Translations under genes and position numbers: made by a program
Notes under the pieces: model-generated
The model's input: the letters and a program-made list of their open reading frames with translations, nothing else
Told to the model about the DNA's origin: nothing
Database searches by the model: none
Shown here: positions 51,172 to 59,475 of the stretch, piece by piece
Numbering within the stretch: position 1 is the first letter of the stretch
Layout of the letters: the number at the start of each line of letters is the position of its first letter
From: Mesobacillus subterraneus
GTDB taxonomy: Bacteria > Bacillota > Bacilli > Bacillales > Cytobacillaceae
Length of the DNA stretch: 64,000 nucleotides
NCBI RefSeq assembly: GCF_023715485.1
Contig: NZ_JAMBOF010000005.1
Coordinates: forward strand, 62,001-126,000
Direction: 5' to 3'

Positions 51172-51214
51172 ATCCTAACTTCTCAGCCAAATCGGCAGTG
51201 TGATGTACTGCACA
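51172..51214 (-). promoter_or_regulatory. nos promoter with Fnr-type box
   Basis: TGTGATGTACTGCACA (51199-51214) matches the Fnr consensus TGTGAnnnnnnTCACA at 9 of 10 positions. On the minus strand TAGGAT (51177-51172) can serve as -10. A start at about 51165 would put the box centre at -41.5, the class II activation position. nosC starts 25 bases further on. The start site is inferred. Confidence 0.65.
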
Positions 51215-51410
51215 CATTTAAGTGTTTATTGTGAATGATTTGTGAAAGCAGAAAGTGGAGCTGTGAAGAATATCACTTGCCCGGGAAATAAACTGGAAAT
51301 AGAAGCAGAACGATTTTAGCTGGGCATTCACCCAGTACATTTAAGCTGCATATAGTAATGGGGAAGCGACAACATGCCGTTTGTACGAACGGCTGGAGGG
51401 AGTGCGATAA

Positions 51411-52505
51411 ATGTCTGGAAAGATACTGAATTATTTTGCCGGCGGCAATACTGCTCGAGGATTTTACAGTTTGTATGATTCAAACCTGCAAGGGTTATCC
51501 CGTTTATTCATATTGAAAGGCGGACCAGGAACGGGTAAATCCTCGCTTATGAAAAAAATCGGCAATGTATGGCTTGAAAAGGGCTATGATATTGAATTCC
51601 TGCACTGCTCATCTGATAACAAATCGATTGATGGAGTACTCATTCCTAAATTGAACGCAGGCATCGTTGATGGCACCGCTCCGCATGTCATCGAGCCTAA
51701 GGCACCTGGTGCGGTTGAGGAGTACGTGAATCTCGGAGAGGCGTGGGATTCTGGCAAGCTAAAAGAGCATAAAGTGACAATCCAGCAGCTTAGCGAAAAA
51801 ATCAGCAGCGCCTTCAATACGGCATACAGCCAATTTGCGGAAGCATTAAGAATTCATGATGAATGGGAAAAAATTTATATCGAAAACATGGACTTTGAAA
51901 AAGCGAATGATCTGACGAACAGATTGATAGAGAGATTCTTTGGCGACAAAAGTTCGACAGGAGATGGCAGAGTGCACGATCGTTTTCTCGGAGCCGCCAC
52001 CCCGGTTGGTGCGGTTGATTTTGTTCCAAACCTGACTGAAACAGTGGGCAAGAGGTATTTCATTAAAGGCCGTCCTGGTTCAGGGAAGTCAACGATGCTG
52101 AAGAAGCTGGCTGCGGAAGCACAGTCCCGCGGTTACGACGTAGAGGTTTATCACTGCGGCTTTGACCCTCACAGCTTGGACATGGTGATTGTCCGCGAGC
52201 TCGATTTTGCGATTTTTGACAGTACGGCGCCGCATGAATACTTCCCTGAGAGGGAAACAGATGAAATCATTGATATGTATGACGAACTGATTACTCCAGG
52301 CACAGATGAAAAATATGCCTCTGAAATCGAGGATGTTGGCGGCAGATACAAGGCAAAGATGAGTGAGGCAATTGCTTCACTGGCAAATGCAAAAGTACTT
52401 CGCGACCAGCTTGAGAAAATCTATATTGAAGCAATGGATTTCACAAAGGTCGATGCTCTCGCCAGCCAGATCCAAAAGGAAATTGAAACCCTGAGTGCTG
52501 ACTAG
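51411..52505 (+). CDS. tandem P-loop ATPase, PRK06851-like
   Basis: A 364-residue cytosolic protein made of two homologous halves. Each has a Walker A: LKGGPGTGKSSLMKKIG (about residues 35-51) and IKGRPGSGKSTMLKKLA (about 216-232). Each Walker A is followed by a matching EFLHCSSDNKSIDGV / EVYHCGFDPHSLDMV segment, an (I)VDGTAPH / FDSTAPH motif, and KIYIENMDF / KIYIEAMDF. The duplication is therefore complete and ancient. Known only as a conserved Bacilli/Clostridia family (PRK06851); function unknown. A ribosome site GGAGGGAG precedes ATG 51411. It diverges from the nos operon. Confidence 0.78.
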   Translation: MSGKILNYFAGGNTARGFYSLYDSNLQGLSRLFILKGGPGTGKSSLMKKIGNVWLEKGYDIEFLHCSSDNKSIDGVLIPKLNAGIVDGTAPHVIEPKAPGAVEEYVNLGEAWDSGKLKEHKVTIQQLSEKISSAFNTAYSQFAEALRIHDEWEKIYIENMDFEKANDLTNRLIERFFGDKSSTGDGRVHDRFLGAATPVGAVDFVPNLTETVGKRYFIKGRPGSGKSTMLKKLAAEAQSRGYDVEVYHCGFDPHSLDMVIVRELDFAIFDSTAPHEYFPERETDEIIDMYDELITPGTDEKYASEIEDVGGRYKAKMSEAIASLANAKVLRDQLEKIYIEAMDFTKVDALASQIQKEIETLSAD

Positions 52506-52564
52506 CACCTGTTTGGGCGTTTTGCATACATTAGATGGAATACAACTAGAAAGGGGATATGAGT

Positions 52565-53044
52565 TTGTATTACAATAACTTCTACCCATATGGACCATAC
52601 CAGCAAAATGATGACGATTATGGTTTTTATGAAAATGAATTTTATCCGCAGTATGATGCAAGGATTTTTCCGGGTGGCCCAGGCGGCTTCCCAGGTGGTC
52701 CAGGCGGCTTCCCAGGAGGGCCAGGCGGATTTCCAGGAGGACCCGGTGGATTCCCTGGAGGGCCAGGCGGGCCTGGCGGAGGCCAGCAAGGAGGAGGGGC
52801 ACCAACCACTGCACCACCGCCATACACGCCACAAGAACAGGTTACAGCGTTTGCTGTTGACCCAGGCGGAATCAGAAGATGCATGTACCGATTCACGTAT
52901 ATCTGGCTAAACAATGGCAGCAGCTTCTGGTTCTATCCAGTCTTCGTCGGCCGGAATTCTGTAGCTGGCTGGAGATGGAGCCGCCGAAGAGGCTGGGTAT
53001 ACTACGGCATTGACCTAAGACAAATCCGTTCCTTCCAGTGCTGA
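52565..53044 (+). CDS. small protein with PGGFPGG repeats and a conserved Trp-rich C-terminus
   Basis: About 159 residues. A Tyr/Asn-rich N-terminus (YYNNFYPYGPYQQNDDDYGF) is followed by five tandem FPGGPGG units (about residues 36-72), a Pro/Thr linker and a C-terminal domain (FAVDPGGIRRCMYRFTYIWL ... WRWSRRRGWVYYGID) with two cysteines. There is no signal peptide. Such collagen-like low-complexity proteins in Bacillus are often spore-surface or cell-surface proteins; that is a guess. AAGGGG lies 8 bases before TTG 52565 but only 2 before ATG 52559, so TTG is preferred. The repeat DNA is GC-rich and prone to copy-number change. Confidence 0.7.
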   Translation: MYYNNFYPYGPYQQNDDDYGFYENEFYPQYDARIFPGGPGGFPGGPGGFPGGPGGFPGGPGGFPGGPGGPGGGQQGGGAPTTAPPPYTPQEQVTAFAVDPGGIRRCMYRFTYIWLNNGSSFWFYPVFVGRNSVAGWRWSRRRGWVYYGIDLRQIRSFQC

Positions 53045-53055
53045 ACATAGACGCA

Positions 53056-53090
53056 AAAAGAGAGCCCCTGGCGTCAGGAGCTCTCTTTTA
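53056..53090. terminator. bidirectional terminator
   Basis: AAAAGAGAGC and GCTCTCTTTT, with an inner CCTG/CAGG stem; T-runs occur on both strands. Serves the PGG-repeat gene and the convergent yjiH gene. Confidence 0.85.
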
Positions 53091-53097
53091 ACTTAGC

Positions 53098-54459
53098 TTA
53101 AAAAATCATATGGGCAACCAATACGATAATTGGCAATGTTACAAGTGTACGCTGAAGGAAAATAATGAATAATTCCCCGAAGCTTACCGGGATTTTTGAT
53201 CCAAGCAATAGTCCGCCAACCTCGGACATATAAATCAGCTGTGTCACGGAAACAGCTGCGACGATGAATCTTGTCATTGGGCTTGCGATATCTGCCCCGA
53301 TAACAGAAGGCAGGAACATATCTGCAAAGCCGACAACCAATGTTTCAGATGCAGCCTTTGCTTCAGGAACCTGCATTAACTCAAGCAGCGGGATGAACGG
53401 CATTCCGAGCCATTGAAAAACAGGTGTATATTCAGCGACGATCAGCGCGAGTGTTCCGAGCGCCATGACGATTGGAGCCACGCCCATCCACATATCGAGG
53501 ATGTTTCTGATGCCGGCAATGAAGAAATCTTTCATGCTTTTATTGCTGCTAGCCTTTTCCACAGCCTGTGCCATACCCCAGGAGAAAGGAGTATAGCCTG
53601 CTGGAATCTCTTCTTCGGAGTAGTCTGTGTTCTGTTCACCATAGTACGTATCCGGCTTCCTTGAAAGTGGAGGGATCCTGGGAAGAATGATGGCGGCAAC
53701 AACACCAGCACCAGTTACAGTCAGGTAAAAAGGAACAAACATATGGGCAAGGTCAACCTGGGCAATGACCACGAGACTGAAAGTAATGGATACCACAGAG
53801 AATGTCGTGCCGATGATCGCTGCTTCTCTTTTTGTATAGTAACCTTCTTCGTACTGCTTACTGGTCAGCAATACGCCGATTGTGCCATCACCAAGCCAGG
53901 AGGTAATACAGTCAATCGAAGATCGGCCTGGCAATCTGAAGATCGGACGCATCACTTTTGTCAGCAATGTACCGAACAATTCGAGCAAGCCGAAGTTCAA
54001 CAGCAAAGGCAGGAACAAGCCAGCAAACAGGAATACGGCAAACAGGATTGGCAAAAGGTCATTAAGCAGCAGTCCGCCTGTATTTGGTGACCAAACTGCT
54101 TCAGGTCCTAGTTTGAATAAGGTCATAACCGCAAAAATGGCACCTAAAATCCTTGCAGCCAGCCAGATTGCCGGTACGTCGAATAATGCTTTTAAGAAAT
54201 GATTGCGATTAAGGATTTCTGGCCTGATGGTTTTAATTAAAAGCGTTCCAATCAAAGTCAAAACGATGATGAAAGTCATGATCGCCGGCAGCGAGCCGCC
54301 AAGCAAGTCTTGAACCCAGCCTGATAGAACCGCGATTGGGATCGTTATTTCTCCTTTATAGGAGATTGGTATCATGAAAAAGAATATTCCTATTAATGAG
54401 GGAATGATGAATGCTAATAAATCCCCTGTGGATCTTGATTTACGTAACGATTTTTCCAA
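53098..54459 (-). CDS. YjiH-family membrane protein with nucleoside-recognition (Gate) domains
   Basis: A 453-residue membrane protein with about ten helices and two Gate-type regions (the pattern NFGLLELFGTLLTKVMRPIF plus RLPGRSSIDCITSWLGDGTI, and SETLVVGFADMFLPSVIGAD). It belongs to the YjiH/SpmA-SpmB-related group; transport of a nucleoside-like or other small solute is suggested but unproven. The start is TTG 54459, 6 bases after AAGGGTGAG. It is alone between terminators. The 368-base region upstream to malL shows no gene. Confidence 0.78.
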   Translation of the reverse strand: MEKSLRKSRSTGDLLAFIIPSLIGIFFFMIPISYKGEITIPIAVLSGWVQDLLGGSLPAIMTFIIVLTLIGTLLIKTIRPEILNRNHFLKALFDVPAIWLAARILGAIFAVMTLFKLGPEAVWSPNTGGLLLNDLLPILFAVFLFAGLFLPLLLNFGLLELFGTLLTKVMRPIFRLPGRSSIDCITSWLGDGTIGVLLTSKQYEEGYYTKREAAIIGTTFSVVSITFSLVVIAQVDLAHMFVPFYLTVTGAGVVAAIILPRIPPLSRKPDTYYGEQNTDYSEEEIPAGYTPFSWGMAQAVEKASSNKSMKDFFIAGIRNILDMWMGVAPIVMALGTLALIVAEYTPVFQWLGMPFIPLLELMQVPEAKAASETLVVGFADMFLPSVIGADIASPMTRFIVAAVSVTQLIYMSEVGGLLLGSKIPVSFGELFIIFLQRTLVTLPIIVLVAHMIF

Positions 54460-54792
54460 AACAAACTCACCCTTAAATTACATATTTATAAACCAAAAAT
54501 TATTTTAATGCATAACCCCTGTTTTGCCAACACTTTTCTTAGCCCAATTCCTTCCTGTGTTATATTCTCCTAAAGCAAACAGCTTAAACAAGAAACCGTC
54601 TTTAAAATAAATTCAATACTTTTTTGAGGGATTCCTTCTGTAGAGGATGAAAATCTAATAGGACTATTACCTTAATTTATCTGGAGAAGAGAGATTTAAC
54701 AGCCACAAAACGCTATTGATTGTGGAAAAAGGTAAATAAAGAAGTATCTTATATGCTGCAAACCATGAGATGGAGAAAATAGTAAATAAGAA

Positions 54793-54823
54793 AGGGAGTG
54801 CCATCTATATCAGGCACTCCCAT
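54793..54823 (-). terminator. terminator of malL
   Basis: GGGAGTGCC and GGCACTCCC form a 9-bp stem with a 10-base loop; the minus-strand tail is TTTCTTATTT. Confidence 0.8.
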
Positions 54824-54827
54824 TAAT

Positions 54828-56486
54828 TTATTTTACGTATACTCTTGTTTCGTAAGGCTTAAGCGTTAGTGCTGTAGCTGGTCCGTGTTCTTCGACTTCG
54901 TAGTTGTTGAGCAACAGCTTGCTTGATTCTAACGGGAATGCGTCAAAATCGATTGCTGCCGGCTCACTGGATAAGTTTGAAATGACGACTGCTTGCTCAT
55001 TGTCCATTGTACGTGTATAGGCATAGATCTGATCATGGTCCTCGAGAACCAAATCATAGGTGCCATACGTAAAGATTTCGTTCTCCTTCTTCATCGCAAT
55101 CATCTTTTTATAAAAATGAAGGATCGAACGAGGATCATTCATCTGCTGCTCGACGTTCACATTTGGATAATTCGGATTCATGCCAAGCCAAGGATTTCCT
55201 GTTGTAAAGCCGGCGTTAGGCGCATCGGACCATTGCATTGGAGTCCTTGAATTATCTCGGCTCGTTGCCCAGATGAAATCCATGATTTCTTCATGAGGAA
55301 CTCCGTTTTCACGGCGGATTTTGTACAGATTTTTAATGGCAACATCATCATAATCATCGATAGAAGGGAATTGGACATTCGTCATGCCGATTTCCTGGCC
55401 CTGATAAATGAAAGGAGTCCCCTGCATCAAGAAGTACATTGAAGCGAGTGCTGTCGCACTTTCACGCCAGTATTCCTTGTCATCTCCCCATGTAGAAACG
55501 ATTCGCGCTTTGTCATGGTTTTCGATGAAAAGGGCATTCCAGCCATGGCCCTCAAGGCCTTTTTGCCAGCGTGTGAAAGTCTTTTTCAGTTTCCCAAGGT
55601 CAAGTGCTTTCTTTTCCGAATCCCAAAGATCAAGGTGCTCAAATTGGAATACCATGTTGAATTTTCCTTGTTCCTCGCCAACCCAAAGGTCCGCTTCTTC
55701 AATGCTGACGCCATTTGCCTCTCCGACAGTCATGATGTCGTATTTAGAGAAGGTTTCCTGCTTCAGCTCTTCAAGGTATGTCTGGATTCCATTGACATTC
55801 ATATGCTTATCGAAGGAAGAAACATATTGAAGGCCTTCAGGATTTGGCATGTCCTTTAGTCCATCTTCCTTTTTGATATGGCTGATCGCGTCAACACGGA
55901 AGCCGTCGATTCCTTTATCCAGCCACCAGTTGATCATGTCGTACAGTGCTGTACGGACCTCTTTGTTTTCCCAGTTCAAGTCAGGCTGCTTGCGGGAGAA
56001 AATGTGCAGGAAGTATTGATCTGTCTTTTCGTCATACTCCCAGGCAGAACCGCCAAAGATGCTTTCCCAGTTATTTGGTTCAGCGCCGTCTTTTCCGTCG
56101 CGCCAAATATACCAGTCGCGCTTAGGGCTGTCCTTTGACTCGCGTGACTCAAGGAACCATGCATGCTCATCGCTTGAGTGATTGATGACAAGATCGATGA
56201 TCAGCTTCATGCCGCGCTTATGCGTCTCGGCGAGCAGCTGGTCGAAGTCTGCCATCGTTCCGAATTCATCCATGATATCCTGATAATCGCTAATATCATA
56301 GCCGTTATCGTCATTAGGTGACTTGTACATCGGGCAAATCCAGATGACATCGATCCCTAAATCCTTCAAGTAATCAAGTTTTGAAATCATTCCTTGCAAA
56401 TCGCCGATTCCGTCGCCATTTGAATCCATGAAGCTTCTTGGATAAACCTGATATGCGACAGCTTCTTTCCACCATGTGTGTTTCAT
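54828..56486 (-). CDS. malL: alpha-glucosidase / oligo-1,6-glucosidase, GH13_31
   Basis: A 552-residue GH13 enzyme that cleaves alpha-glucosidic bonds of maltose, isomaltose or short malto-oligosaccharides in the cytosol. The conserved regions are DLVINHSSDEHAWF, GFRVDAISHI with nucleophile Asp199, MTVGEANGV with acid/base Glu256 and FIENHDKARI. The start WWKEAVAYQVYPRSF and the QPDLNWEN motif are typical. The VxxEA(N) context after the nucleophile suggests alpha-1,6 or mixed specificity. ATG 56486 follows GAGGG. It is downstream of malR in the same direction. Confidence 0.9.
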   Translation of the reverse strand: MKHTWWKEAVAYQVYPRSFMDSNGDGIGDLQGMISKLDYLKDLGIDVIWICPMYKSPNDDNGYDISDYQDIMDEFGTMADFDQLLAETHKRGMKLIIDLVINHSSDEHAWFLESRESKDSPKRDWYIWRDGKDGAEPNNWESIFGGSAWEYDEKTDQYFLHIFSRKQPDLNWENKEVRTALYDMINWWLDKGIDGFRVDAISHIKKEDGLKDMPNPEGLQYVSSFDKHMNVNGIQTYLEELKQETFSKYDIMTVGEANGVSIEEADLWVGEEQGKFNMVFQFEHLDLWDSEKKALDLGKLKKTFTRWQKGLEGHGWNALFIENHDKARIVSTWGDDKEYWRESATALASMYFLMQGTPFIYQGQEIGMTNVQFPSIDDYDDVAIKNLYKIRRENGVPHEEIMDFIWATSRDNSRTPMQWSDAPNAGFTTGNPWLGMNPNYPNVNVEQQMNDPRSILHFYKKMIAMKKENEIFTYGTYDLVLEDHDQIYAYTRTMDNEQAVVISNLSSEPAAIDFDAFPLESSKLLLNNYEVEEHGPATALTLKPYETRVYVK

Positions 56487-56565
56487 TTGAACCCTCATTT
56501 CTTTGTATAGACCTGATGTATATCCAGTTAAATTACTTTAGTAGTAGTATTGCTCTGTTCAAGGC

Positions 56566-57591
56566 TTACTTATTGATGACGGAGCACGATTTTCGTTCGA
56601 TCATCCGCGCTGGAATCGTGATCCTCTTTGGCAAAGCCTTTGGGTTTTTAATAATTTCTATTAAACAGTTAGCTGCTTCAAAGCCCAACTGAAAGATGTC
56701 GATATTCACGGAAGTCAGCTGCGGCCTCATATGCTCCGTAAGTGGGACATCATTAAAGCTCACAATTGAAATCTCCTCTGGCACCTTGATATTCAATTCC
56801 TCTGAATAACTCATGAGTTCGATTGCCGTAAAATCATCGGCGACTACAAGAGCAGTAGGAGGCTCATGGGAGGACAGGAATTTTGTGATGCCTTCTTTTC
56901 CTTCTGATTTTAAGCATTCCTCATGAATAATATACGTTTCGTCATATGCGATACCAGCTTCGAGAAGGGCGTGTTTATATCCTTCGAGCCGGTCAATCGT
57001 AAAGACATGGTCCAGATTGACTCCGATAAAAGCAATCTTTCTATGGCCAAGATTGATTAAATAATCGGTAACCTGCTTTGTGATATAGATGTTGTCATTG
57101 TCAACATAGGTAATCCGCTCAGCGTTCTTATAGGGGCGGCCGATGACTGTAAAAGGAAATTTTTCATCCAGTAAATAGTTCATGATCTGATCATCCGTCT
57201 TCGAATACAGAAGGATGATGCCGTCAACTCGCCGGCCCTGGACCATTGAAACAACCTGCTGGAAGATTTCATCATCGGTAATGCCAGTCGTCAAATATAC
57301 TCCGAACTTATCCTCATGGGCCTTCATGCTGATCCCTCTTAGCACTTCAGGGAAAAACGGGTTTTGCAATGCCTGGGTTGCCGAATTGGGCATGACGATG
57401 CCGATCGTTTCGGTACTCCTTACAACCAGACTCCGGGCTTGCAGGTTAGGGTGGTATCCCAGCTTCGCCATCTCTTTCCGTACACGCTTCTTGGTTTCTT
57501 CACTGATATGAGGATGATCGCCGATCACCCTGGAAACGGTAGAAGGCGACACACCGGCTGCCTTCGCTACATCTTTGATTGTGACTGCCAT
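56566..57591 (-). CDS. malR: LacI-family maltose regulator
   Basis: A 341-residue LacI/GalR repressor. The N-terminal HTH is TIKDVAKAAGVSPSTVSRVI, with a hinge helix PNLQARSLV. The periplasmic-binding-like effector domain runs from residue 60 to the end, with TIGIVMPNSATQ and PTALVVADDFTAIELM. Its place between malL and malFG, and the three LacI-type operators in this window, support control of the maltose genes; effector sugar unproven. GGAGAG precedes ATG 57591. Confidence 0.87.
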   Translation of the reverse strand: MAVTIKDVAKAAGVSPSTVSRVIGDHPHISEETKKRVRKEMAKLGYHPNLQARSLVVRSTETIGIVMPNSATQALQNPFFPEVLRGISMKAHEDKFGVYLTTGITDDEIFQQVVSMVQGRRVDGIILLYSKTDDQIMNYLLDEKFPFTVIGRPYKNAERITYVDNDNIYITKQVTDYLINLGHRKIAFIGVNLDHVFTIDRLEGYKHALLEAGIAYDETYIIHEECLKSEGKEGITKFLSSHEPPTALVVADDFTAIELMSYSEELNIKVPEEISIVSFNDVPLTEHMRPQLTSVNIDIFQLGFEAANCLIEIIKNPKALPKRITIPARMIERKSCSVINK

Positions 57592-57615
57592 TGGTCGTCT
57601 CTCCTGTAGTATCGA

Positions 57616-58437
57616 TTATTTTACCGAACCCTCTGATACTCCCTTGATGATTTGCTTTTGGAGGAAGAAGTATATGATGATGACTGGAATGATTGCGATT
57701 GTCAATCCTGCCAATGCCAAATGCCATTGTTTAGTATATTCCCCAAAGAAGAAGAACATCTTCAGCGGAATTGTTTCCATTCCCTGCTGGTTGATAACTA
57801 GTGAAGGAAGGAGATAATCGTTCCAGATCCAAATGATATTCAAGATTGCGACTGTAACGGATACAGGCTTTAGCATCGGGAAGATAATATACCAGAAAAT
57901 CTGGAATCGATTCGCACCATCAATTGTTGCCGCTTCATCAAGCGATTTCGGAATTCCACTCAATGTCCCGTGATAGAGGAAGATCGATAAGCTGGCCCCA
58001 AAACCAAGGTACATGAAAACCAGTCCGCCTCTATTGAGCATTTCGAGCTTGCCAAAAATAGACACGAGTGGAATCATAACCGACTGGAAAGGGATGAGCA
58101 TCGCAGCCACGAACAGCATGAAAATGATACCGCTCGTTTTGCCTCCTCGTCTTGAAAGGGCATAAGCAGCCATTGATGAAAAGATGATGATGACAGCTAC
58201 AGCGAGCACAGTGATCAGCAGGGAGTTGAAAAAGGTTTTGACAAAATCAAGACGCTCAAAGGCCACGGTATAATTTTCGAATGTAAAAACATCCGGAAGC
58301 TTTAACGTATCCTCAAACATTTCTCTTTTTGTTTTAAAAGAGTTGACGATCATAAGATAGAACGGGGAAAGCCAGATCAGCGCAAGAATGATGCCGAGAA
58401 TTTCTAATATGATTCTGCTCTGCTTCTTCTTTTTCAT
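57616..58437 (-). CDS. malG: maltose/maltodextrin ABC permease MalG
   Basis: A 273-residue binding-protein-dependent permease with six helices. The cytosolic EAA loop that contacts the ATPase is LDEAATIDGANRFQIFWYII. Its ATG shares one base with the malF stop codon (TAATG), so they are translationally coupled. No ATPase gene is in the cluster; Bacilli usually use the shared MsmX for such importers. Confidence 0.88.
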   Translation of the reverse strand: MKKKKQSRIILEILGIILALIWLSPFYLMIVNSFKTKREMFEDTLKLPDVFTFENYTVAFERLDFVKTFFNSLLITVLAVAVIIIFSSMAAYALSRRGGKTSGIIFMLFVAAMLIPFQSVMIPLVSIFGKLEMLNRGGLVFMYLGFGASLSIFLYHGTLSGIPKSLDEAATIDGANRFQIFWYIIFPMLKPVSVTVAILNIIWIWNDYLLPSLVINQQGMETIPLKMFFFFGEYTKQWHLALAGLTIAIIPVIIIYFFLQKQIIKGVSEGSVK

Positions 58438-59297
58438 TACATCTCGACCTCCCGTTTTTTATTGATGTAAACCTGTGTAAGTGAAATAGCCGCAACGATC
58501 AGGAAGAAAATGACCGCTTTCGCTTGAGCAAATGCCATCGCGTTTTCCACGAATGCTGTTTTGAAAATTTCCATCGCCACCATCTGGGTGGAGTTATACG
58601 GACCACCGCCAGTGAGCGACAGGTTTTGGTCATAAAGCTTGAAGGAGTTTGAAAGTGTCAGGAACAAGCTGACAGTGAATGCCGGCATAACCAGCGGGAA
58701 AGTCACATGATAAAAACGCTGGAAGCTGTTCGCGCCATCGATTTCTGCGGCTTCAAGCAATTCCTGCGGTACACCTTCAAGGAATGAAATGTAGATGACC
58801 ATAATGTAACCAGCCATCTGCCAGCTCATCAGGATCGCCATTGCCCAGAAGCCTGTTGCCTCAGTGGACAGCCATCCCTCCAAGGCTTCCACACCGATCA
58901 GTTCGCCAATACTTGCGAATACCTTTATAAAAATAAACTGCCAGATGAATCCAAGAATCAGTCCGCCGATCAGGTTCGGCATGAAAAAAATCGTTCTAAG
59001 GATATTATTGGTTCTGAATTTTTGCGTAACAAGCAATGCCAATGATAGGCCAAAAAAGTTGATCAGGAACACAGAAACCACAGTGAATTTTGTGGTGAAC
59101 CATAAGGCATCTCTGAATTCTTTTTCATCAAGAAGAGCTTTGTAATGTTCAAGGCCAACGAAAGATGGGGTCTTAATCCCGTTCCAGTCTGTAAATGAGT
59201 AATAAACGCCGTAAGCAAGCGGCATAAGAACAACCACAGCAAGAGCAAGCAAAGCTGGAGCCAGGAAAAGCCAGTACCAGAGGTTCCGGTTGCGCAT
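58437..59297 (-). CDS. malF: maltose/maltodextrin ABC permease MalF
   Basis: A 286-residue permease with six helices (LFLAPALLALAVVVLMPLAY at the start) and EAA loop LLEAAEIDGANSFQRFYHVT. It lacks the large extracytoplasmic insertion of the E. coli MalF, as is usual in Gram-positives. AGGAGG precedes ATG 59297. A MalR-type operator and a hairpin lie between it and malE. Confidence 0.88.
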   Translation of the reverse strand: MRNRNLWYWLFLAPALLALAVVVLMPLAYGVYYSFTDWNGIKTPSFVGLEHYKALLDEKEFRDALWFTTKFTVVSVFLINFFGLSLALLVTQKFRTNNILRTIFFMPNLIGGLILGFIWQFIFIKVFASIGELIGVEALEGWLSTEATGFWAMAILMSWQMAGYIMVIYISFLEGVPQELLEAAEIDGANSFQRFYHVTFPLVMPAFTVSLFLTLSNSFKLYDQNLSLTGGGPYNSTQMVAMEIFKTAFVENAMAFAQAKAVIFFLIVAAISLTQVYINKKREVEM

Positions 59298-59372
59298 CTG
59301 TAAATCCTCCTGTCTTTGTAATCGCCTGGAAGCTGATTACACTAGTTGGTAGAAAGCAATAATGTTTATATG

Positions 59373-59386
59373 TGCAAACGTTTGTA
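59373..59386. promoter_or_regulatory. MalR-type operator upstream of malF
   Basis: TGCAAACGTTTGTA, identical to the malP operator at 34662-34675; the identity extends one base further each side (G..C). Confidence 0.75.
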
Positions 59387-59413
59387 CGAGCTATTTTTCT
59401 TGTTTGTAACTTC

Positions 59414-59462
59414 TAGAAAAAAAGTTAGGAAACAAAACAGCCTAAGCCGTTCTGTTTCCCCC
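59414..59462 (-). terminator. malE-malF intercistronic hairpin
   Basis: In the minus-strand RNA GGAAACAGAACGGC pairs fully with GCUGUUUUGUUUCC (two G-U pairs) and is followed by UAACUUUUUUU. It probably attenuates read-through so that the binding protein is made in excess over the permeases. Confidence 0.75.
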
Positions 59463-59475
59463 TTTGTAAAAGTTA

